Counted from the first letter of the stretch, positions 1 through 5,922 are shown. The stretch: DNA of 5,922 bases from Deltaproteobacteria bacterium (GCA_027295555.1 JAPUKT010000445.1:1-5922), one strand, 5' to 3'. The notes: a model not told the origin generated them from the sequence alone. Numbers and translations are program-made.

Positions 1-1018
1 TGCGTTCCTCGGACGGGATGGCCCTCGAAAGGACGTTGAGAAGCGTGGTCTTTCCGCTCCCAGTCCCTCCGGAGATGATCAGATTCTTCTTCGCTCGAAC
101 GCACCGCTCGAGAAACCTGGCCATCGCGGTGCTCAAGCTGCCCATGGAAAGGAGATCCGACATTTCGAGGGGTCGGCTCGGGAACTTGCGGATCGTGATG
201 CAGGGCCCGCGAAGCGCCAAGGGGGGAATGATTGCATTCACGCGCGACCCATCGCTGAGACGCGCGTCGACTAGGGGAGTGCTCTCGTCGATCCGTCGCC
301 CAAGCGGGGTGACGATGCGTTCGATCGCGGCACGGCAGGATTCGTCATCCGTGAACCGAAGTCCGGTCAGACCAATTTTTCCAGCCCGCTCCACGTAGAT
401 CGTCTCCGGGTCTACGACCATGATTTCGGAGACGTCGTCGTCGTCGAGCAGCGCTTGCAGCGGCCCAAGACCCAGCGCCTCATCCACCATCTCCTCGATC
501 AGCCGTCGTCGGTCCACGGCCTCCGGCAGCTCATTCGCAAGCTTGGTGAGGATGTGTTGGAGAGCGTCGACGACTTTCGGGCGTATCACCTCGTCGCTCA
601 TCTCCGAACGATCGAAGGAGGCTAAGTCGAGATAGTCGAGGAGCAGGCGATGGATACGCCGACGGAGCTCGGGCGAGGCATCCGACCCGCGCTGTCTCTT
701 CTCGTTCCTCAACGACCTTAGAGCAGTGACTCGTAAAACGTAGGGCCCGACACGCAGCTCGGCATCGTCCGACAGGAGCGTCTCGGAATCATGGATGGAC
801 TCTGCCCCTACCCTCGTGCCGTTCGAGGAGTGGTCGATGACTCGCAGCCCCTCAGGCACGGCGCGGATCCGGAGATGTACTCGGCTCACGGCAGGTGAAG
901 GAAGGACCACATCGCAACTCGGGTCGCGACCGACAACCAAGGAGACAGCATCTCGGATGCGCATCTCTTCTCGACCGCCGCCTGGCATGTCGACGGAGAC
1001 ATCGAATCCTCGGGTCAC
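1..1018 (-). CDS. cpaF: FHA-domain fused CpaF/TadA-type secretion ATPase (3' end outside window)
   Basis: This is the cytoplasmic hexameric ATPase that powers Tad pilus assembly, here carrying an N-terminal FHA (phosphothreonine-binding) domain. I translated 339 codons from the GTG at 1018 to the left edge. The FHA domain covers about residues 20-98, with GR at 30-31, SRVH at 45-48 and SSNGT at 64-68, so the usual phosphopeptide-contacting residues are all present. A charged linker follows (about 99-115). The CpaF N-terminal region and ATPase core then show GLGPL (183-187), SEIMV (197-201), a GRRIDES block (240-246), DARLSDGSRVNAIIPPLA (251-268), TIRKF (275-279) and Walker A GGTGSGKTT (317-325). 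Walker B and the histidine box would lie beyond the edge. The GTG start is supported by AAGGGAG six bases upstream and a four-base GTGA overlap with the secretin stop. The CpaF assignment is very secure. The FHA role, probably Ser/Thr kinase input, is inferred from the family. Confidence 0.96.
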   Translation of the reverse strand, partial: MTRGFDVSVDMPGGGREEMRIRDAVSLVVGRDPSCDVVLPSPAVSRVHLRIRAVPEGLRVIDHSSNGTRVGAESIHDSETLLSDDAELRVGPYVLRVTALRSLRNEKRQRGSDASPELRRRIHRLLLDYLDLASFDRSEMSDEVIRPKVVDALQHILTKLANELPEAVDRRRLIEEMVDEALGLGPLQALLDDDDVSEIMVVDPETIYVERAGKIGLTGLRFTDDESCRAAIERIVTPLGRRIDESTPLVDARLSDGSRVNAIIPPLALRGPCITIRKFPSRPLEMSDLLSMGSLSTAMARFLERCVRAKKNLIISGGTGSGKTTLLNVLSRAIPSEER

Positions 1019-2163
1019 TTGACGCTCCCTTGGGTGTTTCTCCCCGACTGCTTACCGACCCGGGGCTCGTCCATGAGGTCGTGGGACTCCACGCCTCCAC
1101 GGAAGCTGTCGTACACGCGAATTGCTTCTTCGATGCGGTTGCGCTGAGTTAGACTTACGGGCTCTACGACCGACGGGACGACCAGCATGTACGACTTGGT
1201 GTCCTCCGTTTCGCGGCCGTGCGTGCCGAAGAGCGCTCCAATGAACGGAATCATCGCAAGCCCTGGCAACCCGTCTTTGCTGCGTCGCTCGCTGCGCGTA
1301 TGGATGCCCGCCAGGGATACCGACTGACCCAACTCGAGATTGACCAGCGTCTCCACGTGAGTGGTGATTCGACCGGGAATCCCCTGAAACCCGCGCTCTT
1401 GGTCGAGGTCCGATACGTCCGCAGTGATCTCGAGCTCGATGCGCCCCGTCCGTGGGTCATACTTGGGCAGCACGGTAACCTTCGTACCAAACTCGATCGC
1501 CTGCACGTCGACCGTGAGGTTGTTCTGGACTTGAACGTTGAACTCACCGCCCGCGGAGAAAACCGCTTCGGTACCATTGGCCGTAACGAGCGCCGCCTGG
1601 CGATACAACTTCGCCCAACCCTTGGACTGAGCTAGATCCAAGCTCGGGAGAAAAGTCTCTGGCAGGATCTGAAAGGCCGTCTGCGTGGGAATCCCGCTGC
1701 CCCCCGTGATAGCGAGCGCTGCTTCCGACGGTGTGAGGGTACTCCCGATGTTGCCAGGCCAATTGAGCCCGATTTGATGGCTGTATCGGTCTTGGATGAG
1801 GACGAAATAGAGGTCCAGTCGGATGTTCTCCCTGCCAGCCGAACCCTTGCTGGCGTCAGCGGGAATCACGCGAATGGTGTACTGGACCTGACTGCCGTCA
1901 TGCCTAATCAATAGAAGGGACCCGGTCCCAACCGACCTCCCCACGATGACGAAGCGACTCTGGTCTCGCGTCACGCGGATGTCGGCAATGCCGGGCGCGC
2001 CTTCCGAGTAGCTCCTTACCCCCTTCGCTGACAGGCTTTTCTGCTCGCCGACCCGCAGAACGATGCTCAGGGGTTGGTCCACATCACCTCGTGCGCTGGC
2101 CGTTGTCGCGGTAACGGAGAAGAAGAGCACAGCGAAGGAGAGCCGTCGCGTCCAGGGGAACAC
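1015..2163 (-). CDS. cpaC: CpaC/RcpA-type secretin, short form
   Basis: This is the outer-membrane secretin that forms the exit pore for the Flp pilus or secreted substrate. It has 382 residues. A signal peptide covers residues 1-24 (basic WTRR, hydrophobic core, ASA cleavage site). No lipobox cysteine is present. A 'pilus formation protein N-terminal' domain spans about 30-100, with PLSIVLRVGEQKSL at its start and a VGRSVGTGSLLL stretch. After only about 13 linker residues the secretin core begins near 113 and runs to about 335. It contains the diagnostic secretin signature GLPGLAMIPFIGALFG (298-313), followed by MLVVPSVVEP. Many CpaC proteins carry a BON domain between these parts; I see no room for one here. 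The start is GTG one base after the CpaB stop, with GAGAGGG nine bases upstream. The stop overlaps the FHA-CpaF start. The C-terminal 45 residues are polar and unassigned. Family assignment is secure. Confidence 0.94.
   Translation of the reverse strand: MFPWTRRLSFAVLFFSVTATTASARGDVDQPLSIVLRVGEQKSLSAKGVRSYSEGAPGIADIRVTRDQSRFVIVGRSVGTGSLLLIRHDGSQVQYTIRVIPADASKGSAGRENIRLDLYFVLIQDRYSHQIGLNWPGNIGSTLTPSEAALAITGGSGIPTQTAFQILPETFLPSLDLAQSKGWAKLYRQAALVTANGTEAVFSAGGEFNVQVQNNLTVDVQAIEFGTKVTVLPKYDPRTGRIELEITADVSDLDQERGFQGIPGRITTHVETLVNLELGQSVSLAGIHTRSERRSKDGLPGLAMIPFIGALFGTHGRETEDTKSYMLVVPSVVEPVSLTQRNRIEEAIRVYDSFRGGVESHDLMDEPRVGKQSGRNTQGSVK
1025..1031 (-). promoter_or_regulatory. Ribosome binding site for the FHA-CpaF gene
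   Basis: AAGGGAG on the minus strand lies six bases before the GTG at 1018-1016 and inside the end of the secretin gene. It decides the GTG start over the next in-frame ATG, codon 11. The start overlaps the secretin stop as GTGA, which suggests translational coupling. Confidence 0.6.
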
Positions 2164-2164
2164 G

Positions 2165-2926
2165 TCAGTCGACCCTCTCGAGCCGCAAACGTCGCTGGCG
2201 ACGGGCTCGCTTTTCTTGCTCTAGAACATCGGTATCGTCCGTTTCCCCGAGGCTCTCCGTGATCTCGAGGTCGTCCGCGTTGCGAAGAACCAGGCGCAGC
2301 ACGCCATTGCGCTGAGCTTGTGCAAGCAGAGCTGCCTGCTCCACCGTGAGCAACAAGCTCACGCCGTTCCGTCGACCGTTCGGGTCAGGTTCATGCGGGG
2401 CTCGAACGCTGTCACCCACGGCCAAGACGAGGAGGTTCTGGAGGAGCGGCACGGTGACGATCCGTTGTTCAGCACCGGGTTTCGCGCGCGTGAGAAGAAC
2501 ATCCACTCGATCACCAGGACGCAAAAGTCCGGCAAACGCGTCACTCTCGGTTCGAGAGATCGTCATGGCTCGCATCCCTTTCGGGACTCGGCTAGAAAGC
2601 GTGATTCGCTCGCGCGTTGCAGTCGTGAGGTCCGTCCAAAGAAGCGTTTGGCTCGCGCGTAAGTCGATGGAAACCTTTACCCCGAGCACTCGCGGCAGGT
2701 CGGAGGCATATACGTGCCGGTCCTCGACATAGGCTTCAGGTAGCGCCCGCGCGATGAGCATCTCCTCCGTGAGAGGCTCGCCGCTCTCCACGTCTCGCCT
2801 CATCGCAAGAAGCTCGACTGGTCGGCCGCCCGTCGCCTCGATCCGAAACTGGCGCACGTAGAGCGCAAGCAGGAGAAAACCCAGAAGGGCGACGCCGGCG
2901 GAGGCGAGCATTGCCGTTCGGTTCAT
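2165..2926 (-). CDS. cpaB: CpaB/RcpC family Flp pilus assembly protein
   Basis: CpaB/RcpC is a periplasmic, inner-membrane-anchored protein needed for Tad pilus biogenesis and thought to work with the CpaC secretin. The protein has 253 residues. One transmembrane anchor lies at about 6-24. A SAF-type domain spans about 37-100, starting at PVELLAMRRDVESGEPLTEE and ending near LRASQTLLWTDL. An RcpC/CpaB core follows at about 108-220, with VPKGMRAMTI (114-123), RPGDRVDVLLT (136-146) and a VTVPLLQNLLVLAVG strand segment. The end is rich in arginine and lysine (EKRARRQRRLRLERVD), while relatives often finish with a short hydrophobic strand. The ATG overlaps the stop of the preceding unknown gene by four bases (ATGA), and the secretin GTG follows the stop after one base. 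Length and domain order are normal for the family. The assignment is secure; the function of the basic tail is unknown. Confidence 0.94.
   Translation of the reverse strand: MNRTAMLASAGVALLGFLLLALYVRQFRIEATGGRPVELLAMRRDVESGEPLTEEMLIARALPEAYVEDRHVYASDLPRVLGVKVSIDLRASQTLLWTDLTTATRERITLSSRVPKGMRAMTISRTESDAFAGLLRPGDRVDVLLTRAKPGAEQRIVTVPLLQNLLVLAVGDSVRAPHEPDPNGRRNGVSLLLTVEQAALLAQAQRNGVLRLVLRNADDLEITESLGETDDTDVLEQEKRARRQRRLRLERVD
2173..2179 (-). promoter_or_regulatory. Ribosome binding site for the secretin gene
   Basis: GAGAGGG on the minus strand lies nine bases before the GTG at 2163-2161, within the last codons of cpaB. The signal peptide begins immediately at this GTG, which supports it as the true start. 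Confidence 0.5.
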
Positions 2927-3858
2927 GGCGTGCCCGCCTTGAGGATGGTGACGACCGTGCGATCAAGCGCGCCGGGGTGCGCAAGCACGGTGATCGTTTC
3001 ACCAGCCCTTTGCGCGGCCACCAAGCTCGTCTGGTTGACTTGGAGGCGTTCCCCGCTGTGTCGCTCCAGGATGTCCCAGTCCCGCGCCCGGAATGCTTCG
3101 CGGTAGAACCGTTCTAGTGTCGACGGGGAGCTGGCCCTAGCGAGGTAGACCGCCACCGCGTTCGAATACCCGACCTCATTGGAGGACAGAATCCGCTGAG
3201 AATTGGGGGGGCGCGGGACTTGCGTGAGGTCGCTACCCGCCGCGTCTCGACCCTCCAATGGAAGAATGTCGTAGAGGTTGAAATCGGCGGCCGTCCACAT
3301 CGTGAGCAGGAACGTACGGCTGTCTGAGCCCTCGACCGGCTGAGCGTACGCGTAGCGAGCGTACCCAATTTCGTGGAGGTCGCCGGTGCGCGAGAAACGC
3401 GCGAACCGCGACACCAAGCTATCGAGGCTCAAAGCCTGGCCGCCCATGTCCAAGCACGCCACGTAGCCACGTCCCCCATCTCTGACGGCCGTGGTTGCAA
3501 TCGAACGAAGCATCGCTGCGTGATCCGGCACCCGAGGATGCGTTGCGAGGAGCTCCGAGAGTCGTTGGGCAAGGAAGCCGTCGCGGCCGTCACACAGCGC
3601 TTCGTAGTGATCGAGCACGGCATGAGACGGCGCGTCGACCGTTTGCGTCCGAAAGTAAACACGAGCTCCGTTGAGATGGAGCTGCCGAACCGCCTCCTCT
3701 TTCGCGTTGGGATATTCCATCAGGCTGGATCCGAAATGGAGCATCGCTTCGTCGACCGCGGCCCGGGCTTGTCGAAGCAGGCACAACGAAGCAATCGCCG
3801 ACAGGAGAGCGATGAGCGACGCGAGTCGAAGTACACTCGGTATGGTCGATGGCTTCAC
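2923..3858 (-). CDS. Membrane-anchored periplasmic protein of unknown function in Tad operon
   Basis: I do not recognise a named family. From the GTG at 3858 the protein has 311 residues: a short N-terminus, one hydrophobic anchor or uncleaved signal at about 9-28, and a large soluble part predicted to be periplasmic. Two segments look alike: residues 67-88 (VYFR.. APSHAVLDHYEAL) and 237-256 (VYLAR.. SPSTLERFYREAF). Each would be a beta strand followed by a helix, suggesting a duplicated module. Between them are Cys89 and Cys135, which could form a disulfide, and a PRPPNSQRILSS segment (215-226). A longer reading from ATG at 3906 exists. I prefer the GTG because it overlaps the upstream stop by four bases (GTGA) and has GAGG seven bases ahead, and the longer form would add 16 unremarkable residues and overlap the pseudopilin gene by 52 bases. 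Its place between pseudopilins and CpaB suggests an accessory assembly role; that is inference from context only. Confidence 0.85.
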   Translation of the reverse strand: MKPSTIPSVLRLASLIALLSAIASLCLLRQARAAVDEAMLHFGSSLMEYPNAKEEAVRQLHLNGARVYFRTQTVDAPSHAVLDHYEALCDGRDGFLAQRLSELLATHPRVPDHAAMLRSIATTAVRDGGRGYVACLDMGGQALSLDSLVSRFARFSRTGDLHEIGYARYAYAQPVEGSDSRTFLLTMWTAADFNLYDILPLEGRDAAGSDLTQVPRPPNSQRILSSNEVGYSNAVAVYLARASSPSTLERFYREAFRARDWDILERHSGERLQVNQTSLVAAQRAGETITVLAHPGALDRTVVTILKAGTP

Positions 3859-4382
3859 CTGCAGACCTCGCTGGCGTATTCCACTGAGCGGAGCTCCGTG
3901 GAGCATGCGTGTTCAAGAATGTTGCTTCCGTCGGGAGACATCCTCCGCGTGGTGTTACAGAGAAGCGTGCTCACCCCGCGCTGCCGTGTCTGGCCGCCGC
4001 CAAGGCCGTTCGGCATCGGTGCCTCGGCAAGACCTACTCCGTTGGTGGCCCTGCCGAGCAGGTAGCCCTCGACATCGCCGAGAAACGAGCCGGCCGAGAG
4101 GCCGCCGCCCTCCGCAGAGAGAGCACCGTCCAGCCCTCCCGTTCGAATCGCGCTTTCGGCCCGACTGCACTCGCCACTTTGACAGCTCTGCGCGGGACAT
4201 TCACCGGAGTCAGCTTGTAACCAAGCCATCCGACGAGCTCGCGCTTTCGCTTCGAGCTTGGCGATATACATACTGTTGAGCGCAACGACCCCGACCAGCG
4301 CCGCAGCGAACAACGGCAGGGTGACCAGAGCTTCGGCGAAGGCCGTACCTTTCTGATCGCGAATGATTTGTGGTGTCTTCAT
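3855..4382 (-). CDS. tadE: TadE-like type IVb pseudopilin, cysteine-rich
   Basis: TadE-like proteins are minor pilins (pseudopilins) processed by the Tad prepilin peptidase and needed for Flp pilus assembly. This one has 175 residues. Residues 1-12 form a short charged leader ending KG. The mature part would begin TAFAEALV, so glutamate falls at +5 after the glycine, the hallmark of type IV prepilin cleavage. A hydrophobic helix follows at about 18-38, then a basic, helical KLEAKARARR stretch. The soluble part has six cysteines at 62, 67, 72, 142, 160 and 174; the first three are evenly spaced (CPAQSCQSGEC). A glycine-rich middle region (82-130) looks flexible. The gene starts with ATG five bases after the TadG-like stop, with only a weak ribosome binding site, and ends in a GTGA overlap with the next gene. 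The pseudopilin call is strong; TadE rather than TadF is less certain. Confidence 0.88.
   Translation of the reverse strand: MKTPQIIRDQKGTAFAEALVTLPLFAAALVGVVALNSMYIAKLEAKARARRMAWLQADSGECPAQSCQSGECSRAESAIRTGGLDGALSAEGGGLSAGSFLGDVEGYLLGRATNGVGLAEAPMPNGLGGGQTRQRGVSTLLCNTTRRMSPDGSNILEHACSTELRSVEYASEVCR
3866..3869 (-). promoter_or_regulatory. Ribosome binding site choosing the GTG start of the unknown 311-residue gene
   Basis: GAGG on the minus strand lies seven bases before the GTG at 3858-3856. Together with the GTGA overlap with the TadE-like stop, it supports this start over the ATG at 3906. Confidence 0.45.
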
Positions 4383-4387
4383 CTTAT

Positions 4388-5593
4388 TCAGTGCGCGGAA
4401 ATCGCATTCAGCGTGAAGTCGCGAGCGACATCACAAAGGGCGGTCAAGTTACCCACTGATCCTCGTCCGCGTGCGGTCGAGCAGGCGCTCGTGATTCCGC
4501 GCGGAACCCAGGCGCGAGAGATTCGAAAACGACGGAGCCGTGCGCGCCATCGCTGCTTCCACATCCACTCTTCCTTCGGCTCGGACCCCTCGAAGTAGTA
4601 CTCCGCCTGGGCGAAACCCACGCGGCCAACGAGGTGTGCGTCGTGGATCGCGTTCCGACCCTCCTGGTGGCCACCTTGGGCCACACGAACCCCCTTCTCA
4701 CCGCGTTGCCAGTAGCTCTGGTGAAGATCCTCCCCGAAGTCGTAGGCGCGATACTGGAACTCCTCGTGCCCCAACCAGACCTGGCTGCCGTCGTCGCGTG
4801 TCGCGATGACGACTCTTGGGGACTCGACGACGTCATCGTCGCATGTGCGGCGTTTCCCGAGCCGCAGAGCTTTGCCGACCAGGCCACCGAGAAGTCGCAA
4901 GAGCCACCGCGGCACCTTGGATGGGACGTTGCGCAACCGGTTGCCAAGGCCATCGGCCACCCGGTCGCAAATGATTCCTATGTCGCCCTTTTCTACTGGC
5001 AGACCTGTACCTCCGTCCGGGAGCCTCGGCCCAAGCAGCGGAACGACAAAACCGGCCACAACCGGCGGCTCGTGCGCGTCCTGGAAAGCCATAGCATCGA
5101 CAGCACGGACTTGAGCCAACGCCGGGAATCCGCGCTGAACCGCTTCATGGGCGACGTCGAGCGCGTCGTGCGCGACCTTCACGAATTCCTCGACCGCGTC
5201 GCCGATGCGCTCGACCGTGCTTTCGATCGGGGTGAGCACGGCGATCAACGCGCCAGCTTTGATCGAAAAGATCACGGTCGCCACGAGTGCAGCCAAAACG
5301 GCGAGAATGATCTCGAGCATCACTTCGACACTACGAATGACGAGCAGAATACCGGCGGTGATCGCCATGACTACGTTCAGCAGGACATGGAGGTTCATGC
5401 CCTTGGCACCGATCACGGCCGCTGCATGAGACCCAGCGTCGGCGGCGTCCTGCATGATGCGCCGGTAGATGATGGCATCCCCGACCCCGAGGACGTAGTA
5501 GATGACTCCGACGATGAAGAGGGCCATGAAAAGGGACATCGTCATCATGGAGCCGTCGGTGTCGCGAAAAAGGCAGCGCTTGCTTGGACCCAT
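4388..5593 (-). CDS. TadG-like membrane protein with N-terminal Tad domain
   Basis: This 401-residue protein starts at an ATG that shares one base with the preceding stop (TGATG). An in-frame extension to 5776 exists but would run back over the upstream TadE-like gene, so I reject it. The N-terminus resembles the Tad/TadG domain: a hydrophobic segment at about 20-38, then QDAADAGSHAAAV (48-60), matching the usual QNAADAAALAAA-type motif. A further long hydrophobic tract (about 67-125) could hold two more membrane segments, more than in a standard TadG. A predicted amphipathic helix follows (about 128-160, IESTVERIGDAVEEFVKVAHD). The rest is probably soluble and contains AQAEYY (328-333), an EEWMWKQRW stretch (341-349) and RARLRRFR (350-357). 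No von Willebrand A domain with a MIDAS motif, found in classical TadG, is visible. It is probably a minor pilin or membrane assembly component; its exact role is unknown. Confidence 0.85.
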   Translation of the reverse strand: MGPSKRCLFRDTDGSMMTMSLFMALFIVGVIYYVLGVGDAIIYRRIMQDAADAGSHAAAVIGAKGMNLHVLLNVVMAITAGILLVIRSVEVMLEIILAVLAALVATVIFSIKAGALIAVLTPIESTVERIGDAVEEFVKVAHDALDVAHEAVQRGFPALAQVRAVDAMAFQDAHEPPVVAGFVVPLLGPRLPDGGTGLPVEKGDIGIICDRVADGLGNRLRNVPSKVPRWLLRLLGGLVGKALRLGKRRTCDDDVVESPRVVIATRDDGSQVWLGHEEFQYRAYDFGEDLHQSYWQRGEKGVRVAQGGHQEGRNAIHDAHLVGRVGFAQAEYYFEGSEPKEEWMWKQRWRARLRRFRISRAWVPRGITSACSTARGRGSVGNLTALCDVARDFTLNAISAH

Positions 5594-5922
5594 CACGAAC
5601 CCCGGGGCTTGTACTCGTAAGGGGCATCGTGGATCAGCAGCGTGGTCTCGTGCTGAAGCCGTTTGAAGCGGCCACCGACGAAGCTCTGTGCGAAGGGAAA
5701 GAAGGCTTGGTCGAATTCGTCCATAGACCCGAGGAGGCCACGACAAAGCAGATTGCGAGCGACCGGCACCGTGCACTGGTACGCGTAAGTGACGCGCACT
5801 GTGATCTCGGGCCCCGTGACTTCATCGCCGAGCAGCCCCGGAAACGTCACGGCAACCGCCAAAGGCTGGTAGTAGAGCGAGCTCATGAGCTTTCGGGGAC
5901 CGTCAACTGATTTCCCAATACT
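5593..5922 (-). CDS. TadE-like pseudopilin, C-terminal part (5' end outside window)
   Basis: The reading frame is open from the right edge to a TGA at 5595-5593, giving 109 residues. An ATG at 5886 lies inside, but codons continue upstream of it without a stop (SIGKSVDGPRKL precedes it), so this is most likely the end of a longer gene. Residues such as ITVRVTYAYQCTVPVARNLLC resemble the strand-rich C-terminal region of TadE-family pseudopilins, where a hydrophobic 'V-V-V-Y-Y' strand is followed by a proline. Further on come FFPFAQSFVGGRF and HETTLLIHDAPYEYKP. No membrane helix or prepilin cleavage site is visible; these would be upstream. The stop shares one base with the TadG-like start. That the gene is coding is well supported. 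The TadE assignment rests on weak resemblance plus operon position. Confidence 0.65.
   Translation of the reverse strand, partial: SIGKSVDGPRKLMSSLYYQPLAVAVTFPGLLGDEVTGPEITVRVTYAYQCTVPVARNLLCRGLLGSMDEFDQAFFPFAQSFVGGRFKRLQHETTLLIHDAPYEYKPRGS

Larger units (their letters stand above)
1..5922 (-). other. Segment of a Tad (Flp) pilus assembly operon
   Basis: Seven minus-strand genes are packed without gaps. Junctions in transcription order are TGATG (5593), a 5-base gap (4383-4387), GTGA (3855-3858), ATGA (2923-2926), a 1-base gap (2164) and GTGA (1015-1018). No promoter, hairpin terminator or other strand change is seen, so the genes are probably one transcript that begins beyond the right edge and continues beyond the left edge. 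The combination of FHA-CpaF, CpaC, CpaB and TadE/TadG-like proteins identifies the system. Confidence 0.9.

Noticed and set aside
434..446. Short GTC trinucleotide run
   Set aside because: It is the antisense view of four consecutive aspartate codons in CpaF (residues 192-195), an acidic loop; too short to count as a repeat element.
18..1152. Several plus-strand open frames opposite the ATPase gene
   Set aside because: They are shadows of the FHA-CpaF frame, which is confirmed by its FHA, RIDES, RLSDGSRVNAIIPP and Walker A motifs.
3859..3906. N-terminal extension of the unknown protein to an ATG at 3906
   Set aside because: It would overlap the TadE-like gene by 52 bases. The GTG at 3858 has a GAGG site and a GTGA overlap typical of this operon.
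3373..4065. 230-codon open frame on the plus strand
   Set aside because: It is antisense to the unknown protein and the end of the TadE-like gene, has no domain and no gene-like context, and conflicts with the coupled minus-strand genes.
3671..4279. 202-codon open frame on the plus strand
   Set aside because: It is Arg/Ser/Pro-rich low-information translation opposite the TadE-like gene, which has a clear prepilin site.
4634..5620. 328-codon open frame on the plus strand
   Set aside because: It lies antisense to the TadG-like gene. Its product is rich in Asp, His and Arg with no recognisable domain, as expected for the opposite strand of a GC-rich gene, while the minus strand encodes a convincing membrane protein.
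5594..5776. N-terminal extension of the TadG-like gene to an ATG at 5776
   Set aside because: The added 61 residues are Arg/Pro/Ser-rich and overlap the in-frame end of the upstream TadE-like gene. The ATG at 5593 gives a tight TGATG junction and a sensible Tad N-terminus.

Overview
This window is the middle of a Tad (tight adherence / Flp type IVb) pilus or secretion locus. All seven recognisable genes lie on the minus strand, so the operon reads from right to left. The DNA is GC-rich, three of the six visible starts are GTG, and coding is almost gapless. An FHA domain fused to CpaF, a Tad-domain protein of unusual architecture, and a tract of small unknown anchored proteins all suggest a deltaproteobacterial or Myxococcota-type Gram-negative. 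That lineage call is inference from remembered gene layouts; no phylogenetic marker is present.

Transcription order: (1) the C-terminal part of a TadE-like pseudopilin (5922-5593, start beyond the window); (2) a 401-residue membrane protein with an N-terminal Tad domain, TadG-like (5593-4388); (3) a 175-residue TadE-like pseudopilin with a clear type IV prepilin peptidase site and six cysteines (4382-3855); (4) a 311-residue protein of unknown function with one membrane anchor (3858-2923); (5) CpaB/RcpC, the periplasmic pilus-assembly protein (2926-2165); (6) CpaC/RcpA, a short outer-membrane secretin (2163-1015); (7) an FHA-CpaF/TadA fusion ATPase, cut by the left edge just after its Walker A motif (1018-1).

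Successive genes overlap by 1 to 4 bases or are separated by 1 to 5 bases. ATGA and GTGA junctions recur, so translational coupling is likely. No internal promoter, terminator, RNA gene, mobile element or repeat array is visible, and no gene-free stretch exceeds a few bases.

Together the genes describe an envelope-spanning machine. The ATPase would drive assembly from the cytoplasm, CpaB and the unknown protein would act in the periplasm, CpaC would form the outer-membrane pore, and the TadE/TadG-like proteins would be minor pilins or a priming complex. The inner-membrane platform (TadB/TadC), prepilin peptidase (CpaA/TadV), Flp pilin and CpaE/TadZ are not in the window. The system belongs to a known class. 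The lineage-specific parts are the FHA fusion, the BON-less secretin, the unknown 311-residue protein and the cysteine-rich pseudopilin.
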